The notes below the pieces were generated by a model. That model had not been told where the DNA came from. It made no database searches and saw only the letters and a program-made list of their open reading frames with translations. Both the position numbers and the translations under genes were made by a program. From JBFHRB01 sp041591915 (GTDB lineage: Bacteria > Actinomycetota > Nitriliruptoria > Nitriliruptorales > Nitriliruptoraceae): 12,657 nt of DNA. Numbering within the stretch: the first letter of the stretch is position 1; every line of letters starts with the position of its first letter. The stretch covers positions 1-12,657 of the forward strand of contig JBFHRB010000082.1 of NCBI GenBank assembly GCA_041591915.1, written 5' to 3'. Below are positions 1-6,582 of this stretch, one piece after another.

Positions 1-44
1 ACGCGTCGAGCACGTGGCTGACGGTACCGGCCCCCGTGGCGTTG

Positions 45-321
45 CTACGGGTGCTGCGACACCGTCCCGAAGTGGGAGGTGCAGGCACGCTTGTCCGTCT
101 TGCCGATGACCGGCGGCGCGAAGTAGCCGACCGGGCCGACCGGTGGCGCCTCGAGGTCGCCACCGATGAGGTAGAAGCCGAGGCCTCACCCGGGCAGACG
201 CCCGCGAGGGAGAGACGGTCGCCTCAGCGTTCAACTCGCCGTCGTGCGGACCGCCGTTGACCTTGCTCGTGGTGAACTCGGGCGTCGCGCCGCGGCCGAT
301 CTCCTCCCCGTCGGGCGACAC
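45..321 (-). pseudogene. Frameshifted C-terminal remnant of an unidentified protein
   Basis: I do not recognise this protein. On the minus strand three consecutive stretches look strongly coding, but each is in a different frame. Roughly 321-212 includes SPDGEEIGRGATPEF and VNGGPHDGELNAEA. Roughly 211-186 includes LAGVCPGE. Roughly 185-45 includes GFYLIGGDLEAPPVGPVGYF and ends KRACTSHFGTVSQHP at a TAG (47-45). Nearly all third codon positions in each stretch are G or C, as in the intact neighbours, and the last stretch is rich in F, Y and I, unlike the arginine-rich antisense reading. Both joins would be repaired by adding one base each, so they fit two single-base deletions, from gene decay or from sequence error. 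No clear start is visible; the first stretch is open upstream into the 3' end of the TetR gene, and GTG at 321 is only a possible start. Positions 1-44 hold nothing I can name. Confidence 0.45.
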
Positions 322-350
322 CGAGTCGGCGAGGTCGTGGCGGGGCGCGG

Positions 351-968
351 TCAGGCGCTGACGGCCGCCGCGACGCCGTCGGCGTCGATGCCCGCGGCGA
401 ATGCCAGCGCCGCGAGCGAGTTCGCCATCAGCTCGAGGAGCTCGTCGCGCCCGATCGGCTCACCACTCAGCCAGACCTGGGCCACCTCCTCGTTGAACGC
501 GACCCATCCGCGCACGGCCATGCGCAGGCGCGGGTCCCGGAGGGTGTCGGCCGGCAGGAGCTCGGACATGCCGTCGATGACACGCTCGGTGATGCGATCG
601 CGCGTGCGGTCGAACACGGCCTGCAGCCCCGCCTCTCCCCCGGCGGCGCCGCGCACCAGCGACAGGTACGCCTCACGACGAGCCTCGATGTAGTCGAGGA
701 ACGTGGACAGGCCGGCACGCAGCTGCTCGTCCGGCGGCACCGACGGGTCGGGCGCGGTGGCCTCGAACAGCTCCTCGGCCGCGGCCTCGGCCACGGCCAC
801 GAGGAAGTCCGCGCGGGTCGGGAAGTAGTGGAACAACAGGCTCCGGGAGATCCCGGCGGCAGCCGCGACGTCGTCGACCGAGACGGCGTCGAACGACGAC
901 GCCCCGACGAGCTCGACGCCGAGCGCGATGAGCTGTGCGCGACGCTCCTCCGGCTTGAGCCGAGCCAT
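351..968 (-). CDS. TetR/AcrR family transcriptional regulator
   Basis: A 205-residue protein of normal TetR size. The N-terminal DNA-binding domain is clear: helix 1 starts near residue 7 (EERRAQLIALGVEL), and the helix-turn-helix spans about residues 30-49 (VDDVAAAAGISRSLLFHYF), with the typical Y/F pair followed by T and a second helix. Residues 60-205 are an alpha-helical, alanine-rich ligand-binding and dimerisation domain, which cannot be assigned to a ligand from sequence. The ATG at 968 is preceded by GGAGG (976-972), a slightly short distance away. The gene is divergent from the flavin monooxygenase, and an inverted repeat lies over both promoters, so autoregulation and repression of the monooxygenase are the natural inference. 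The inducer may be that enzyme's substrate. Family assignment is firm; target and ligand are inferred. Confidence 0.93.
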   Translation of the reverse strand: MARLKPEERRAQLIALGVELVGASSFDAVSVDDVAAAAGISRSLLFHYFPTRADFLVAVAEAAAEELFEATAPDPSVPPDEQLRAGLSTFLDYIEARREAYLSLVRGAAGGEAGLQAVFDRTRDRITERVIDGMSELLPADTLRDPRLRMAVRGWVAFNEEVAQVWLSGEPIGRDELLELMANSLAALAFAAGIDADGVAAAVSA

Positions 969-994
969 GCCCCTCCGGTCCCGTGACCACGGCG

Positions 995-1023
995 ACCGTA
1001 CCCTGCTGTTGACGGATGCTCAA
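995..1023 (-). promoter_or_regulatory. Promoter of the TetR gene
   Basis: On the minus strand TTGAGC (1023-1018) and TACGGT (1000-995, matching the TANNNT pattern) are separated by exactly 17 bases. Transcription would begin near 988, giving a leader of about 20 bases that contains the GGAGG ribosome-binding site. The -35 box is the right arm of the palindrome at 1007-1025. Confidence 0.5.
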
Positions 1024-1025
1024 CA
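1007..1025. promoter_or_regulatory. Probable TetR operator between divergent genes
   Basis: A perfect inverted repeat, TGTTGA (1007-1012), a 7-base spacer, then TCAACA (1020-1025). It lies in the 85 bp between the divergent TetR and monooxygenase starts. Its 19-bp length suits a TetR dimer. Each arm supplies the TTGA of one outward-facing -35 box, so a bound repressor would cover both promoters. A second GCTCAA (1049-1054), forming a short GAGC/GCTC inverted repeat with 1042-1045, lies next to the monooxygenase start and may be a weaker half-site. Confidence 0.6.
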
Positions 1026-1038
1026 ACTCCCGTATCTT
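1009..1038 (+). promoter_or_regulatory. Promoter of the flavin monooxygenase gene
   Basis: TTGACG (1009-1014) and TATCTT (1033-1038) are separated by 18 bases. Transcription would begin about 1045, leaving only about 9 bases before the ATG at 1054 and no Shine-Dalgarno sequence, so the message would be nearly leaderless. The -35 box is the left arm of the probable TetR operator. Confidence 0.5.
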
Positions 1039-1053
1039 GTCGAGCAACGCTCA

Positions 1054-2559
1054 ATGAACCCGACCCGCAGGGCCCGCGTGCGCATCCTCATCATCGGCTC
1101 CGGCTTCGGTGGCCTCGGCGCCGCGCTGCGCCTGCGTGCCGACGGGCACGACGACATCACCATCCTCGAGCGCGCGAGCACGGTCGGCGGGACGTGGCGG
1201 GACAACACCTACCCCGGTGCCGCGTGCGACATCCCGAGCCACCTCTACTCCCTCGAGGTCGCCGCCAACCCCGACTGGTCGCGCGCCTACCCACGCCAGC
1301 CCGAGATCCAGGCCTACCTCGAACGACTCACCGACGAGCGCGACCTGCGCCGCCTCATCCGGTTCGACCGCGAGGTCACGTCCGCCGTCTTCGACGAGGC
1401 GACGACCACCTGGACCGTCACGACCTCCGACGGGGAGGTGCACGAGGCCGACGTCCTGATCAGCGCCATCGGGGCCCTCAAGGATCCGGCCTTCCCCGAC
1501 ATCGCGGGGCGCGAGGCGTTCGCCGGACCCCAGATGCACTCGTCCCGGTGGGACCACACGGTCGACCTCACCGGCAAGCGGGTCGGGGTCGTGGGGACCG
1601 GGGCGAGCGCCATCCAGTTCGTGCCCGAGATCGCGTCCGACGCCGCCGAGGTGCACCTCTTCCAGCGCACGCCGCCGTGGATCATCCCCCGCAGGGACCG
1701 CCCGTACCTCGGCGTCGAGAAGTGGCTCTTCCGGCGGTTCCCGCGGTGGCAGCGGCTGTACCGCGCGCTGATGTACTGGCGCAAGGAGTCCCGGTTCGGC
1801 GGCTTCACGCGGGACAACCCCTTCATCCGGGTCATGCAGCTGTGGTCACGGCTGAACATGGCCCGCTCGATCCGGGACCCGCAGCTCCGGCGGGCACTGA
1901 CGCCCGACTACCAGATGGGCTGCAAGCGCATCCTCATCAGCAACGACTACTACCCCGCGCTCGCGCGACCGAACGTGGCCGTGCACACGGGTGGCGTCGA
2001 CCGGATCACGCCGACTGGCGTCGTCACCGGCGAGGGCGAGGAGGTCGACGTCGACGTCCTCATCCACGGCACGGGGTTCACCGTGCACGACCCGCTGGGC
2101 GACATGGACGTACGGGGTCGCGGGGGCCGCGTCCTCGGCGCCTGGTGGGGCGAGCGCCCCAGCGCCTACCTCGGCATCACCGTCCCGGGCTTCCCGAACC
2201 TGTACCTGATCGGCGGACCCAACACCGGGACCGGCCACCAGTCGGTCATCCACATGGCCGAGAGCGCCTTCGAGTACGTCGCCGACGCCATCCGCCTGCT
2301 CCAGTCCTCCGACACCAGAGCCTTCGACCTCCGCGAGGACGTCCACGACCGGTTCGTCGCCGAGATGGACGAGCGCAGCGCCGGCATGGTCTGGACCTCC
2401 GGCTGCGCGAGCTGGTACCTCGCGAACGGGGGCGTCAACTACACGCTCTGGCCGGCCCCCACCTACGAGTACCGCCGGCGCACCCGCCGCTTCGACGTCG
2501 CGGCCTACACCGAACTCGCGCCGATGGCCAGTCCCGCGGTCACCACCGAGGCCGTCTGA
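1054..2559 (+). CDS. Baeyer-Villiger-type flavin-containing monooxygenase
   Basis: A 501-residue FAD- and NAD(P)H-dependent monooxygenase, expected to insert oxygen into a ketone (giving an ester or lactone) or to oxygenate a soft heteroatom. It has the FAD Rossmann motif GSGFGG (residues 15-20), followed by GGTWRDNTYPGAACDIPSHLYS, which is typical of Baeyer-Villiger enzymes. The fingerprint FxGxxxHxxxW[P/D] reads FAGPQMHSSRWD at 156-167. The second, NADPH-binding Rossmann motif GTGASAIQ is at 181-188. Length fits the class I family. I chose the ATG at 1054 because the promoter lies just upstream; the longer reading from 928 would run through that promoter and into the TetR gene. GTG at 1078 is a possible alternative start. 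It is divergent from a TetR gene, which probably controls it. The substrate cannot be told from sequence; steroid, cyclic ketone and long-chain ketone enzymes all share these motifs. Confidence 0.9.
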   Translation: MNPTRRARVRILIIGSGFGGLGAALRLRADGHDDITILERASTVGGTWRDNTYPGAACDIPSHLYSLEVAANPDWSRAYPRQPEIQAYLERLTDERDLRRLIRFDREVTSAVFDEATTTWTVTTSDGEVHEADVLISAIGALKDPAFPDIAGREAFAGPQMHSSRWDHTVDLTGKRVGVVGTGASAIQFVPEIASDAAEVHLFQRTPPWIIPRRDRPYLGVEKWLFRRFPRWQRLYRALMYWRKESRFGGFTRDNPFIRVMQLWSRLNMARSIRDPQLRRALTPDYQMGCKRILISNDYYPALARPNVAVHTGGVDRITPTGVVTGEGEEVDVDVLIHGTGFTVHDPLGDMDVRGRGGRVLGAWWGERPSAYLGITVPGFPNLYLIGGPNTGTGHQSVIHMAESAFEYVADAIRLLQSSDTRAFDLREDVHDRFVAEMDERSAGMVWTSGCASWYLANGGVNYTLWPAPTYEYRRRTRRFDVAAYTELAPMASPAVTTEAV

Positions 2560-2598
2560 CGGGCGAGTACCGTCCCGCCGACCCACGAGGAGGCAACG

Positions 2599-4872
2599 GT
2601 GCGACGCCAGGGCGCGAAGGGCTGGGTCCTGCGGATCGGCGGCCTCGCCGCCGCGGCCATGCTGTGGCCGCTTCCAGCCGCCGCACAGCCCGCACGCGAC
2701 TGCGCCGCCCTCGTCGCCGACCCCGACGACTACCTCGACGACCCGATCGAGGCGACCGTCGAGCAGACGCGCACGACGGTGGCCACCGACATCGGCGGCG
2801 ACGTGCGCGTGCACATCTTCGCCACGGCGGGGCCCGACGGGATCGACCGGTGGGCCGAGGACATGCTCCTCGACTGTCCGCAGTGGCAGGGGCTCGACGG
2901 CAATGCGTCGCCACGTTTCGTCCTGCTCGCGGTCGCCGTCGAGGACCGACGGACGGCGCTCTTCTACGGCAACGACCTCGCACCGGCGCTCGACCCCGCC
3001 CGTCCCGTCGTCCTCGACGAGCGCATGGCCCCCGCGCTGCGGGACGGCCTCTACGGGTCGGCGCTCAACCTCGGGCTGTCCACGATCGCCGTCGTGGTGA
3101 ACGATCCCGACTACTTCACGCCCGACCCCGTCGACGCGCCCGGGTCTCCGGTCGCGCCGCCGGTGTCGGGGCCCGCCACGGGCGCCACGTCCGGTGACGA
3201 CGGCTTCCCCTGGCAGGGTGGGCTGCTCGTCGGCGGCGGCGCGCTCCTGGGAGGGGGGGCGCTCGCCCTCAAGCGGCGGCGCGACCTCGACGCGGCCAGG
3301 ACTGAGGCCGCCGCCCGGCAGACGAGCGCCACCGCGGCGTTCGTGCTCCTCGAGCAGGAGTGGGAGCAGGTCCGCGTCCGACGCGACCTGCTCGTCGAGG
3401 GCGTGGCCGCTCGCGACAGCATCGCCACAGCGCTGACCCTGGAGATGGACGAGGCCGAGCGGGCCATCGCCGGCGCGCGGGACGAGTTGCTGCGTGCGCC
3501 CGACCCGGCCGCCGCCGAGGACCGTGAGCAGGCCCGGGCGGCCCAGGCGCAGTGGGAGGCCGTGGCCGAGACGGTCGAGGCAGCGGCGGCGGAGGTCACC
3601 GACGTCATGGCGGTGTCCGACGCGCTCAAGGAGGCCATCGACGGAGGGCCCGAGGCGCTCGAGGCGGCGAAGGCCGCGATCGAGGAGGCGGCCGGGACGA
3701 TCGCGGTGATCGCGGGCGAGGGCTTCCGCGTGACGGAGTGCGAGGCCGACCTCGTCGACGCACGCAGCGTCCTCCGCGACGGCCGGTCAGCGCTCGACCA
3801 GGGCCGGCCGGGCGACGCGGCCACTTCGGCCGAGGACGCGGAGGCCCGCGGTCGCGCTGCCGCCACGCGTGCGCTCCGACTGCGCGAGCTCCGTGACGAG
3901 CTCCCGGGCAGGATCCGCGCGGCGCGGGCCCGCACCGAGGAGCTCCAGGCCGCGGCGGACGAGGCCGGAAGGGTCTTCGAACGCGTCCGGGCCGTGTACG
4001 CGCGCACGGCCTGGGACGACCTCGTCGGCACCGGCGAGACCACCAGCGGCTACCTCGGCCACACGGACCACCTCATCACCCGTGCAGAGCGGCTGTCGAC
4101 GATGGAGCGGCAGTCGTTCGAGGAGGCGGAGCAGAACCTCGAGGAGGTCGAGGGCGTCCACGAGGAGATCGAGGCGGCGCTCGACCGCGTCCACGAGCGT
4201 GCAGCCGACATCGAGACGGCCGAGGCCGGGCTGCCGGACGCCCTCGGAGCCGCCGAGGAGATCCGCGCCAGCCTCCAGGCGCGCCTGGGGACCGCGACGC
4301 GCGGCATCACGGAGGGCAGCCGGCTCGCCGTGCAGTCGGCGGTGCGCGAGCTCGAACAGGCCGGCGCCCTCGCCGAGCAGCGCCCCGCGGATCCCGTGCG
4401 GGCACTGCAGGCCGTGCACCGCGCCGCCGGCACGCTCGATGCGGCCCAGGCTGCGGTCCAGGGAGACATCCAGCAGCACGAGGCCGCCGTGTCGCGTGCC
4501 TCGTCGGCGATCAGCGATGCCCGCTACTCGATCCAGCGTGCGACCGGGATGTTCGACATCGTCCACGGCAACACGCTGCACCAGGCGCGTGACCTCCTCG
4601 CCCGTGCCGAGGGCCTGCGTGACGACGACCCCAACCGGGCGCTGGACCTCGCGCGGCAGGCGCAGGGGCTCGGCGAGCAGGTCCGGCGCGCCAAGGCCAG
4701 GCACAACGGCGGGAGCAGCTGGTCCGTCGGCAGCAGCTTCAACGACTCCGGCCGGTCGTCGTTCGGTTCGCGGTCGTCGTTCGGGGGCTCGTCGGGGTCC
4801 TCCGGTGGCGGACGGGCGTCGCGGAGCCGCGGGTCGAGCGGCTTCGGTGGCGGCGGCTCGTCGGGCTGGTGA
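2599..4872 (+). CDS. TPM-domain membrane protein with long coiled-coil region and Gly/Ser tail
   Basis: A 757-residue protein starting at GTG, with GAGGAGG (2587-2593) five bases upstream. Residues 1-29 are a signal peptide (basic start, LAAAAMLWPLPAAA, likely cleavage before QP). Residues about 40-170 look like a TPM domain (the YgcG/Psb32 type), including the strands RFVLLAVAVEDRRTALFYG and a helix before STIAVVVND. A Pro/Gly-rich linker leads to one membrane span at about 206-225, followed by KRRR, which places the C-terminal part in the cytoplasm. Residues 230-700 are almost all helix, rich in Ala, Glu and Arg, consistent with coiled coils. The last 55 residues are Ser/Gly-rich and end GFGGGGSSGW, as in many TPM proteins. 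It lies 39 bp after the monooxygenase on the same strand and might be partly co-transcribed, although it looks like a separate housekeeping gene. TPM proteins act at membranes, but the role of this architecture is unknown. Confidence 0.82.
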   Translation: MRRQGAKGWVLRIGGLAAAAMLWPLPAAAQPARDCAALVADPDDYLDDPIEATVEQTRTTVATDIGGDVRVHIFATAGPDGIDRWAEDMLLDCPQWQGLDGNASPRFVLLAVAVEDRRTALFYGNDLAPALDPARPVVLDERMAPALRDGLYGSALNLGLSTIAVVVNDPDYFTPDPVDAPGSPVAPPVSGPATGATSGDDGFPWQGGLLVGGGALLGGGALALKRRRDLDAARTEAAARQTSATAAFVLLEQEWEQVRVRRDLLVEGVAARDSIATALTLEMDEAERAIAGARDELLRAPDPAAAEDREQARAAQAQWEAVAETVEAAAAEVTDVMAVSDALKEAIDGGPEALEAAKAAIEEAAGTIAVIAGEGFRVTECEADLVDARSVLRDGRSALDQGRPGDAATSAEDAEARGRAAATRALRLRELRDELPGRIRAARARTEELQAAADEAGRVFERVRAVYARTAWDDLVGTGETTSGYLGHTDHLITRAERLSTMERQSFEEAEQNLEEVEGVHEEIEAALDRVHERAADIETAEAGLPDALGAAEEIRASLQARLGTATRGITEGSRLAVQSAVRELEQAGALAEQRPADPVRALQAVHRAAGTLDAAQAAVQGDIQQHEAAVSRASSAISDARYSIQRATGMFDIVHGNTLHQARDLLARAEGLRDDDPNRALDLARQAQGLGEQVRRAKARHNGGSSWSVGSSFNDSGRSSFGSRSSFGGSSGSSGGGRASRSRGSSGFGGGGSSGW

Positions 4873-4925
4873 CGCGACATCCCACGAGGTGACCTGCGGG
4901 TCCCGGCGGGCACGACCTGCCCCGA

Positions 4926-4949
4926 CCCCGCGCCGCGCCGCGGCCGGGG
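4926..4949 (+). terminator. GC-rich hairpin after the TPM gene
   Basis: CCCCG (4926-4930) pairs with CGGGG (4945-4949), and GCCGC (4932-4936) pairs with GCGGC (4940-4944), with one bulged base and a 3-base loop. It lies 54 bases after the TPM stop codon, between convergent genes. There is no T run, which is common for hairpin terminators in high-GC actinobacteria. Confidence 0.5.
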
Positions 4950-4955
4950 CGTGGT

Positions 4956-4976
4956 GACCGGCCTGTTCAGCCGGTC
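4956..4976 (-). terminator. Hairpin overlapping the stop codon of the minus-strand gene
   Basis: GACCGGC (4956-4962) and GCCGGTC (4970-4976) form a perfect 7-bp stem with a 7-base loop. The loop contains the last two bases of the minus-strand stop codon region (4969-4967). With the hairpin at 4926-4949 it would separate the two convergent transcripts. It lacks a T run. Confidence 0.45.
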
Positions 4977-5458
4977 GGGTGAGCCGTCTCCACGAACACG
5001 GCCTGGTGCCGCTCGAGGATCCGGTGTGCCCGGTAGCCGTAGTGGTTGCAGTGAACGGCGACCATGCGCTGCCCCTGCCCCGCTTCGAACCACCGCAGCG
5101 GGTCATCATCGGGATGGTCGTGGACCTGAAGCCCGGTCATCCCGCCGATGAGGGCCGCGAGGCCACCGAACCCGGCGGCCGTGATGAGCCACATCCCGAT
5201 GCCGGCGTCCCGGATGGTCGCCGTCATGAGCGCGGCGATCAGCCCCACGATGGCACCCAGGGCGAAGCCCCAGTACGCGCCACGACGCGCCCCCGCCGCG
5301 TCCTCGTGGAGGTACTCGTCCTGCATCAGGTAACGGCCCGGCGCTGCCGGCTGGACCTCGATCTCCTCGGCATGGATGCCGTGGCTGGTGAGGTCCTCGA
5401 CCGCGGCTTCGGCCTCGTCGTCGGTGACGAGCCCGTAGACGACGTCGACGGTCGTCAT
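4967..5458 (-). CDS. Small two-span membrane protein, YflT/DUF1269-like general-stress type
   Basis: A 163-residue protein. Residues 1-35 form a beta-alpha-beta start (TTVDVVYGLVTDDEAEAAVEDL, then SHGIHAEEIEV) like the opening of YflT-type and DUF1269-type stress proteins, in which a small cytoplasmic domain precedes a glycine-rich membrane hairpin. Two membrane segments follow at about 61-81 (AYWGFALGAIVGLIAALMTA) and 86-109, both rich in Gly and Ala and able to pack tightly. The soluble tail from 110 to 163 includes RMVAVHCNHYGYRAHRILE, resembling a second ferredoxin-like half. The ATG at 5458 is chosen because GAGGAGGT (5472-5465) stands six bases before it; the longer GTG reading from 5494 has no such site. 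It follows the oxidoreductase gene on the same strand after 78 bp. A role in membrane or osmotic stress is inferred from the fold only. Confidence 0.6.
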   Translation of the reverse strand: MTTVDVVYGLVTDDEAEAAVEDLTSHGIHAEEIEVQPAAPGRYLMQDEYLHEDAAGARRGAYWGFALGAIVGLIAALMTATIRDAGIGMWLITAAGFGGLAALIGGMTGLQVHDHPDDDPLRWFEAGQGQRMVAVHCNHYGYRAHRILERHQAVFVETAHPTG

Positions 5459-5477
5459 TGGCGTACCTCCTCGCCGA

Positions 5478-5503
5478 TAACCCCACTGTGTCACCAGTCG
5501 AAC
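5478..5503 (-). promoter_or_regulatory. Possible stress-sigma promoter of the small membrane protein gene
   Basis: On the minus strand GTTCGA (5503-5498) and GGGTTA (5483-5478) are 14 bases apart. This loosely resembles the SigB/SigF pattern GTTTAA-N14-GGGTAT. It would start transcription right at the ribosome-binding site of the general-stress-like gene. Both boxes are imperfect, so this is tentative. Confidence 0.25.
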
Positions 5504-5520
5504 GCCAGCGGTAGTGGGGT
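5480..5520. repeat. Inverted repeat between the oxidoreductase and membrane protein genes
   Basis: ACCCCACT (5480-5487) and AGTGGGGT (5513-5520) form a perfect 8-bp inverted repeat around 25 bases. It lies after the oxidoreductase stop codon and upstream of the next gene's ribosome-binding site. It could be a terminator with a long loop, or an operator around the promoter of the downstream gene; it has no T run. A short stem GCGA/TCGC followed by TTT lies next to it (5523-5537, plus-strand sense). Confidence 0.4.
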
Positions 5521-5536
5521 GGGCGAGATTTCGCTT

Positions 5537-6469
5537 TCAGGCGAGTTGTCCCATCAGGGCGACGTGGTCGGTGTCCCCGTGCAGGAGGTTCTGCAGGTAC
5601 ACCCGCCGGATCCCCGCGTCCGCGAACGCGTCCAGTCGCTCGCCGACCTCCTCGACGGTCCCGACGAGCCACATCTCGGTCCAGGGCCCGAGGAAGGCGT
5701 CGACGTCCTCGCCGGCGCCCTTCCACGCCATCAGCGTGCGGACGCGCTCGTCCACCTCGGCCCGGTCACGGCCGAGGATCGCGTTCGTCATGAGCGAGTA
5801 GGAGAGCGTGCCGGGGTCGCGGTCGAGCGCCGCGCACTGCTCGGAGATGACCCCCCAGCGTCGGCGCAGCTCGTCCGGTGCGCCCATCACGGTGTTGTAC
5901 TCGTCGGCCCAGCGAGCGGCGAGCCGTCCGCTGCGCGGCCCCCCGAGGCCACCGACCGTGAGGTGGGGCCGGGGTTGTTGCACCGGCTTGGGCAGTGCGC
6001 GGCAGTCGGTCAGGGTGTAGTGCTCGCCCTCGAAGTCGAAGGCCTCCTCGGTCCACTGGCGCACGACGATCTCGACCTGTTCCTCGAGGATCGACAGGCG
6101 TTCGCCCGTGGCGTGGAACGGGAAGCCGAAGGCGGTGTGCTCGGGCTCGTGCCAGCCGGCACCGATGCCCAGGTCAGCGCGACCGCCCGACACGTGATCG
6201 GCCGTGACGACCGCGCGGGCGAGGATGGACGGGTGGCGGAAGCTCGTGGGGCTGACCATCGTCCCGAGCCGGATCCGCTCGGTGACGGCGCCGAGGGCCG
6301 CGAGGGTCGTCCACGCATCGAGCGAGCCGCGCCCCTCCCCCTCCCACGAGGCGTAGTGGTCGGAGCGGTACAGGCCGGTGAGGCCGTGCTCCTCGCAGGC
6401 GCGGGCCAGCGCGACCCACTGGTCCCACGAGACGCCTTCCTGGCCCTCGATCATGAGGTTGATGTCCAC
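5537..6469 (-). CDS. LLM-class F420-dependent oxidoreductase, Rv1855c-like
   Basis: A 310-residue member of the luciferase-like monooxygenase superfamily, a TIM barrel that usually binds coenzyme F420 in actinobacteria. The opening MDINLMIEGQEGVSWDQWVA, RSDHY at 35-39, ERIRLGTMVSPTSFRHPSIL at about 64-83, GAGWHEPEHTAFGFPF at 103-118 and RPHLTVGG near 167-174 are all in family order and resemble the Rv1855c-type subgroup. The GTG at 6469 is chosen because GGGAG (6480-6476) stands six bases upstream and a TAGCGT -10 box lies at 6503-6498. The longer reading from 6547 would translate the terminator hairpin of the preceding gene. It stands 113 bp downstream of the diiron gene but is separated from it by that hairpin, so it is probably transcribed alone. 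The substrate is unknown. Confidence 0.88.
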   Translation of the reverse strand: MDINLMIEGQEGVSWDQWVALARACEEHGLTGLYRSDHYASWEGEGRGSLDAWTTLAALGAVTERIRLGTMVSPTSFRHPSILARAVVTADHVSGGRADLGIGAGWHEPEHTAFGFPFHATGERLSILEEQVEIVVRQWTEEAFDFEGEHYTLTDCRALPKPVQQPRPHLTVGGLGGPRSGRLAARWADEYNTVMGAPDELRRRWGVISEQCAALDRDPGTLSYSLMTNAILGRDRAEVDERVRTLMAWKGAGEDVDAFLGPWTEMWLVGTVEEVGERLDAFADAGIRRVYLQNLLHGDTDHVALMGQLA

Positions 6470-6497
6470 GCCGTGCTCCCGGCTCCGCGTCCGGCCG

Positions 6498-6503
6498 ACG
6501 CTA
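6498..6503 (-). promoter_or_regulatory. -10 box of the LLM oxidoreductase gene
   Basis: TAGCGT on the minus strand fits the TANNNT pattern. Transcription would begin near 6491, just after the upstream hairpin, leaving a leader of about 22 bases with the GGGAG ribosome-binding site. No clear -35 box is visible. The same TAGCGT hexamer precedes the MBL-fold gene. Confidence 0.35.
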
Positions 6504-6520
6504 CTCGGCGTGGAGACGGT

Positions 6521-6548
6521 GATGCCTCGGCCCGGAGGCCGAGGCATC
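6521..6548 (-). terminator. Strong hairpin terminator after the diiron desaturase gene
   Basis: GATGCCTCGGCC (6521-6532) and GGCCGAGGCATC (6537-6548) form a perfect 12-bp stem with a 4-base loop. It lies 34 bases past the desaturase stop codon and upstream of the oxidoreductase promoter. There is no T run, but stem length and location make it a convincing terminator. Confidence 0.75.
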
Positions 6549-6582
6549 AGCGAGCCGCACGGCGATCCGTGCCTTCCGAGGG

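Noticed and set aside
36..260. Plus-strand open frame of 74 codons
   Set aside because: It mirrors the codon-biased minus-strand reading codon for codon and has the Arg/Asp/Glu-rich make-up of an antisense shadow.
928..1053. Upstream extension of the monooxygenase frame
   Set aside because: It would run through the TetR start, the operator and the -10 box, and the added residues match no flavin monooxygenase N-terminus.
2558..2574. Hairpin between the monooxygenase and TPM genes
   Set aside because: Only a 5-bp stem (GACGG/CCGTC) with a 7-base loop that overlaps the stop codon and no T run; too weak to call a terminator.
1194..3197. Plus-strand open frame of 667 codons across two genes
   Set aside because: It is extremely Arg- and Pro-rich and overlaps two well-supported genes in another frame; long shadow frames are expected at this GC content.
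3787..5109. Minus-strand open frame of 440 codons opposite the TPM gene
   Set aside because: No recognisable domain, and it lies antisense to a gene with clear domain order and codon bias.
5459..5494. GTG start at 5494 for the small membrane protein
   Set aside because: The ATG at 5458 has a near-perfect GAGGAGGT six bases upstream, and the added 12 residues would translate the probable promoter.
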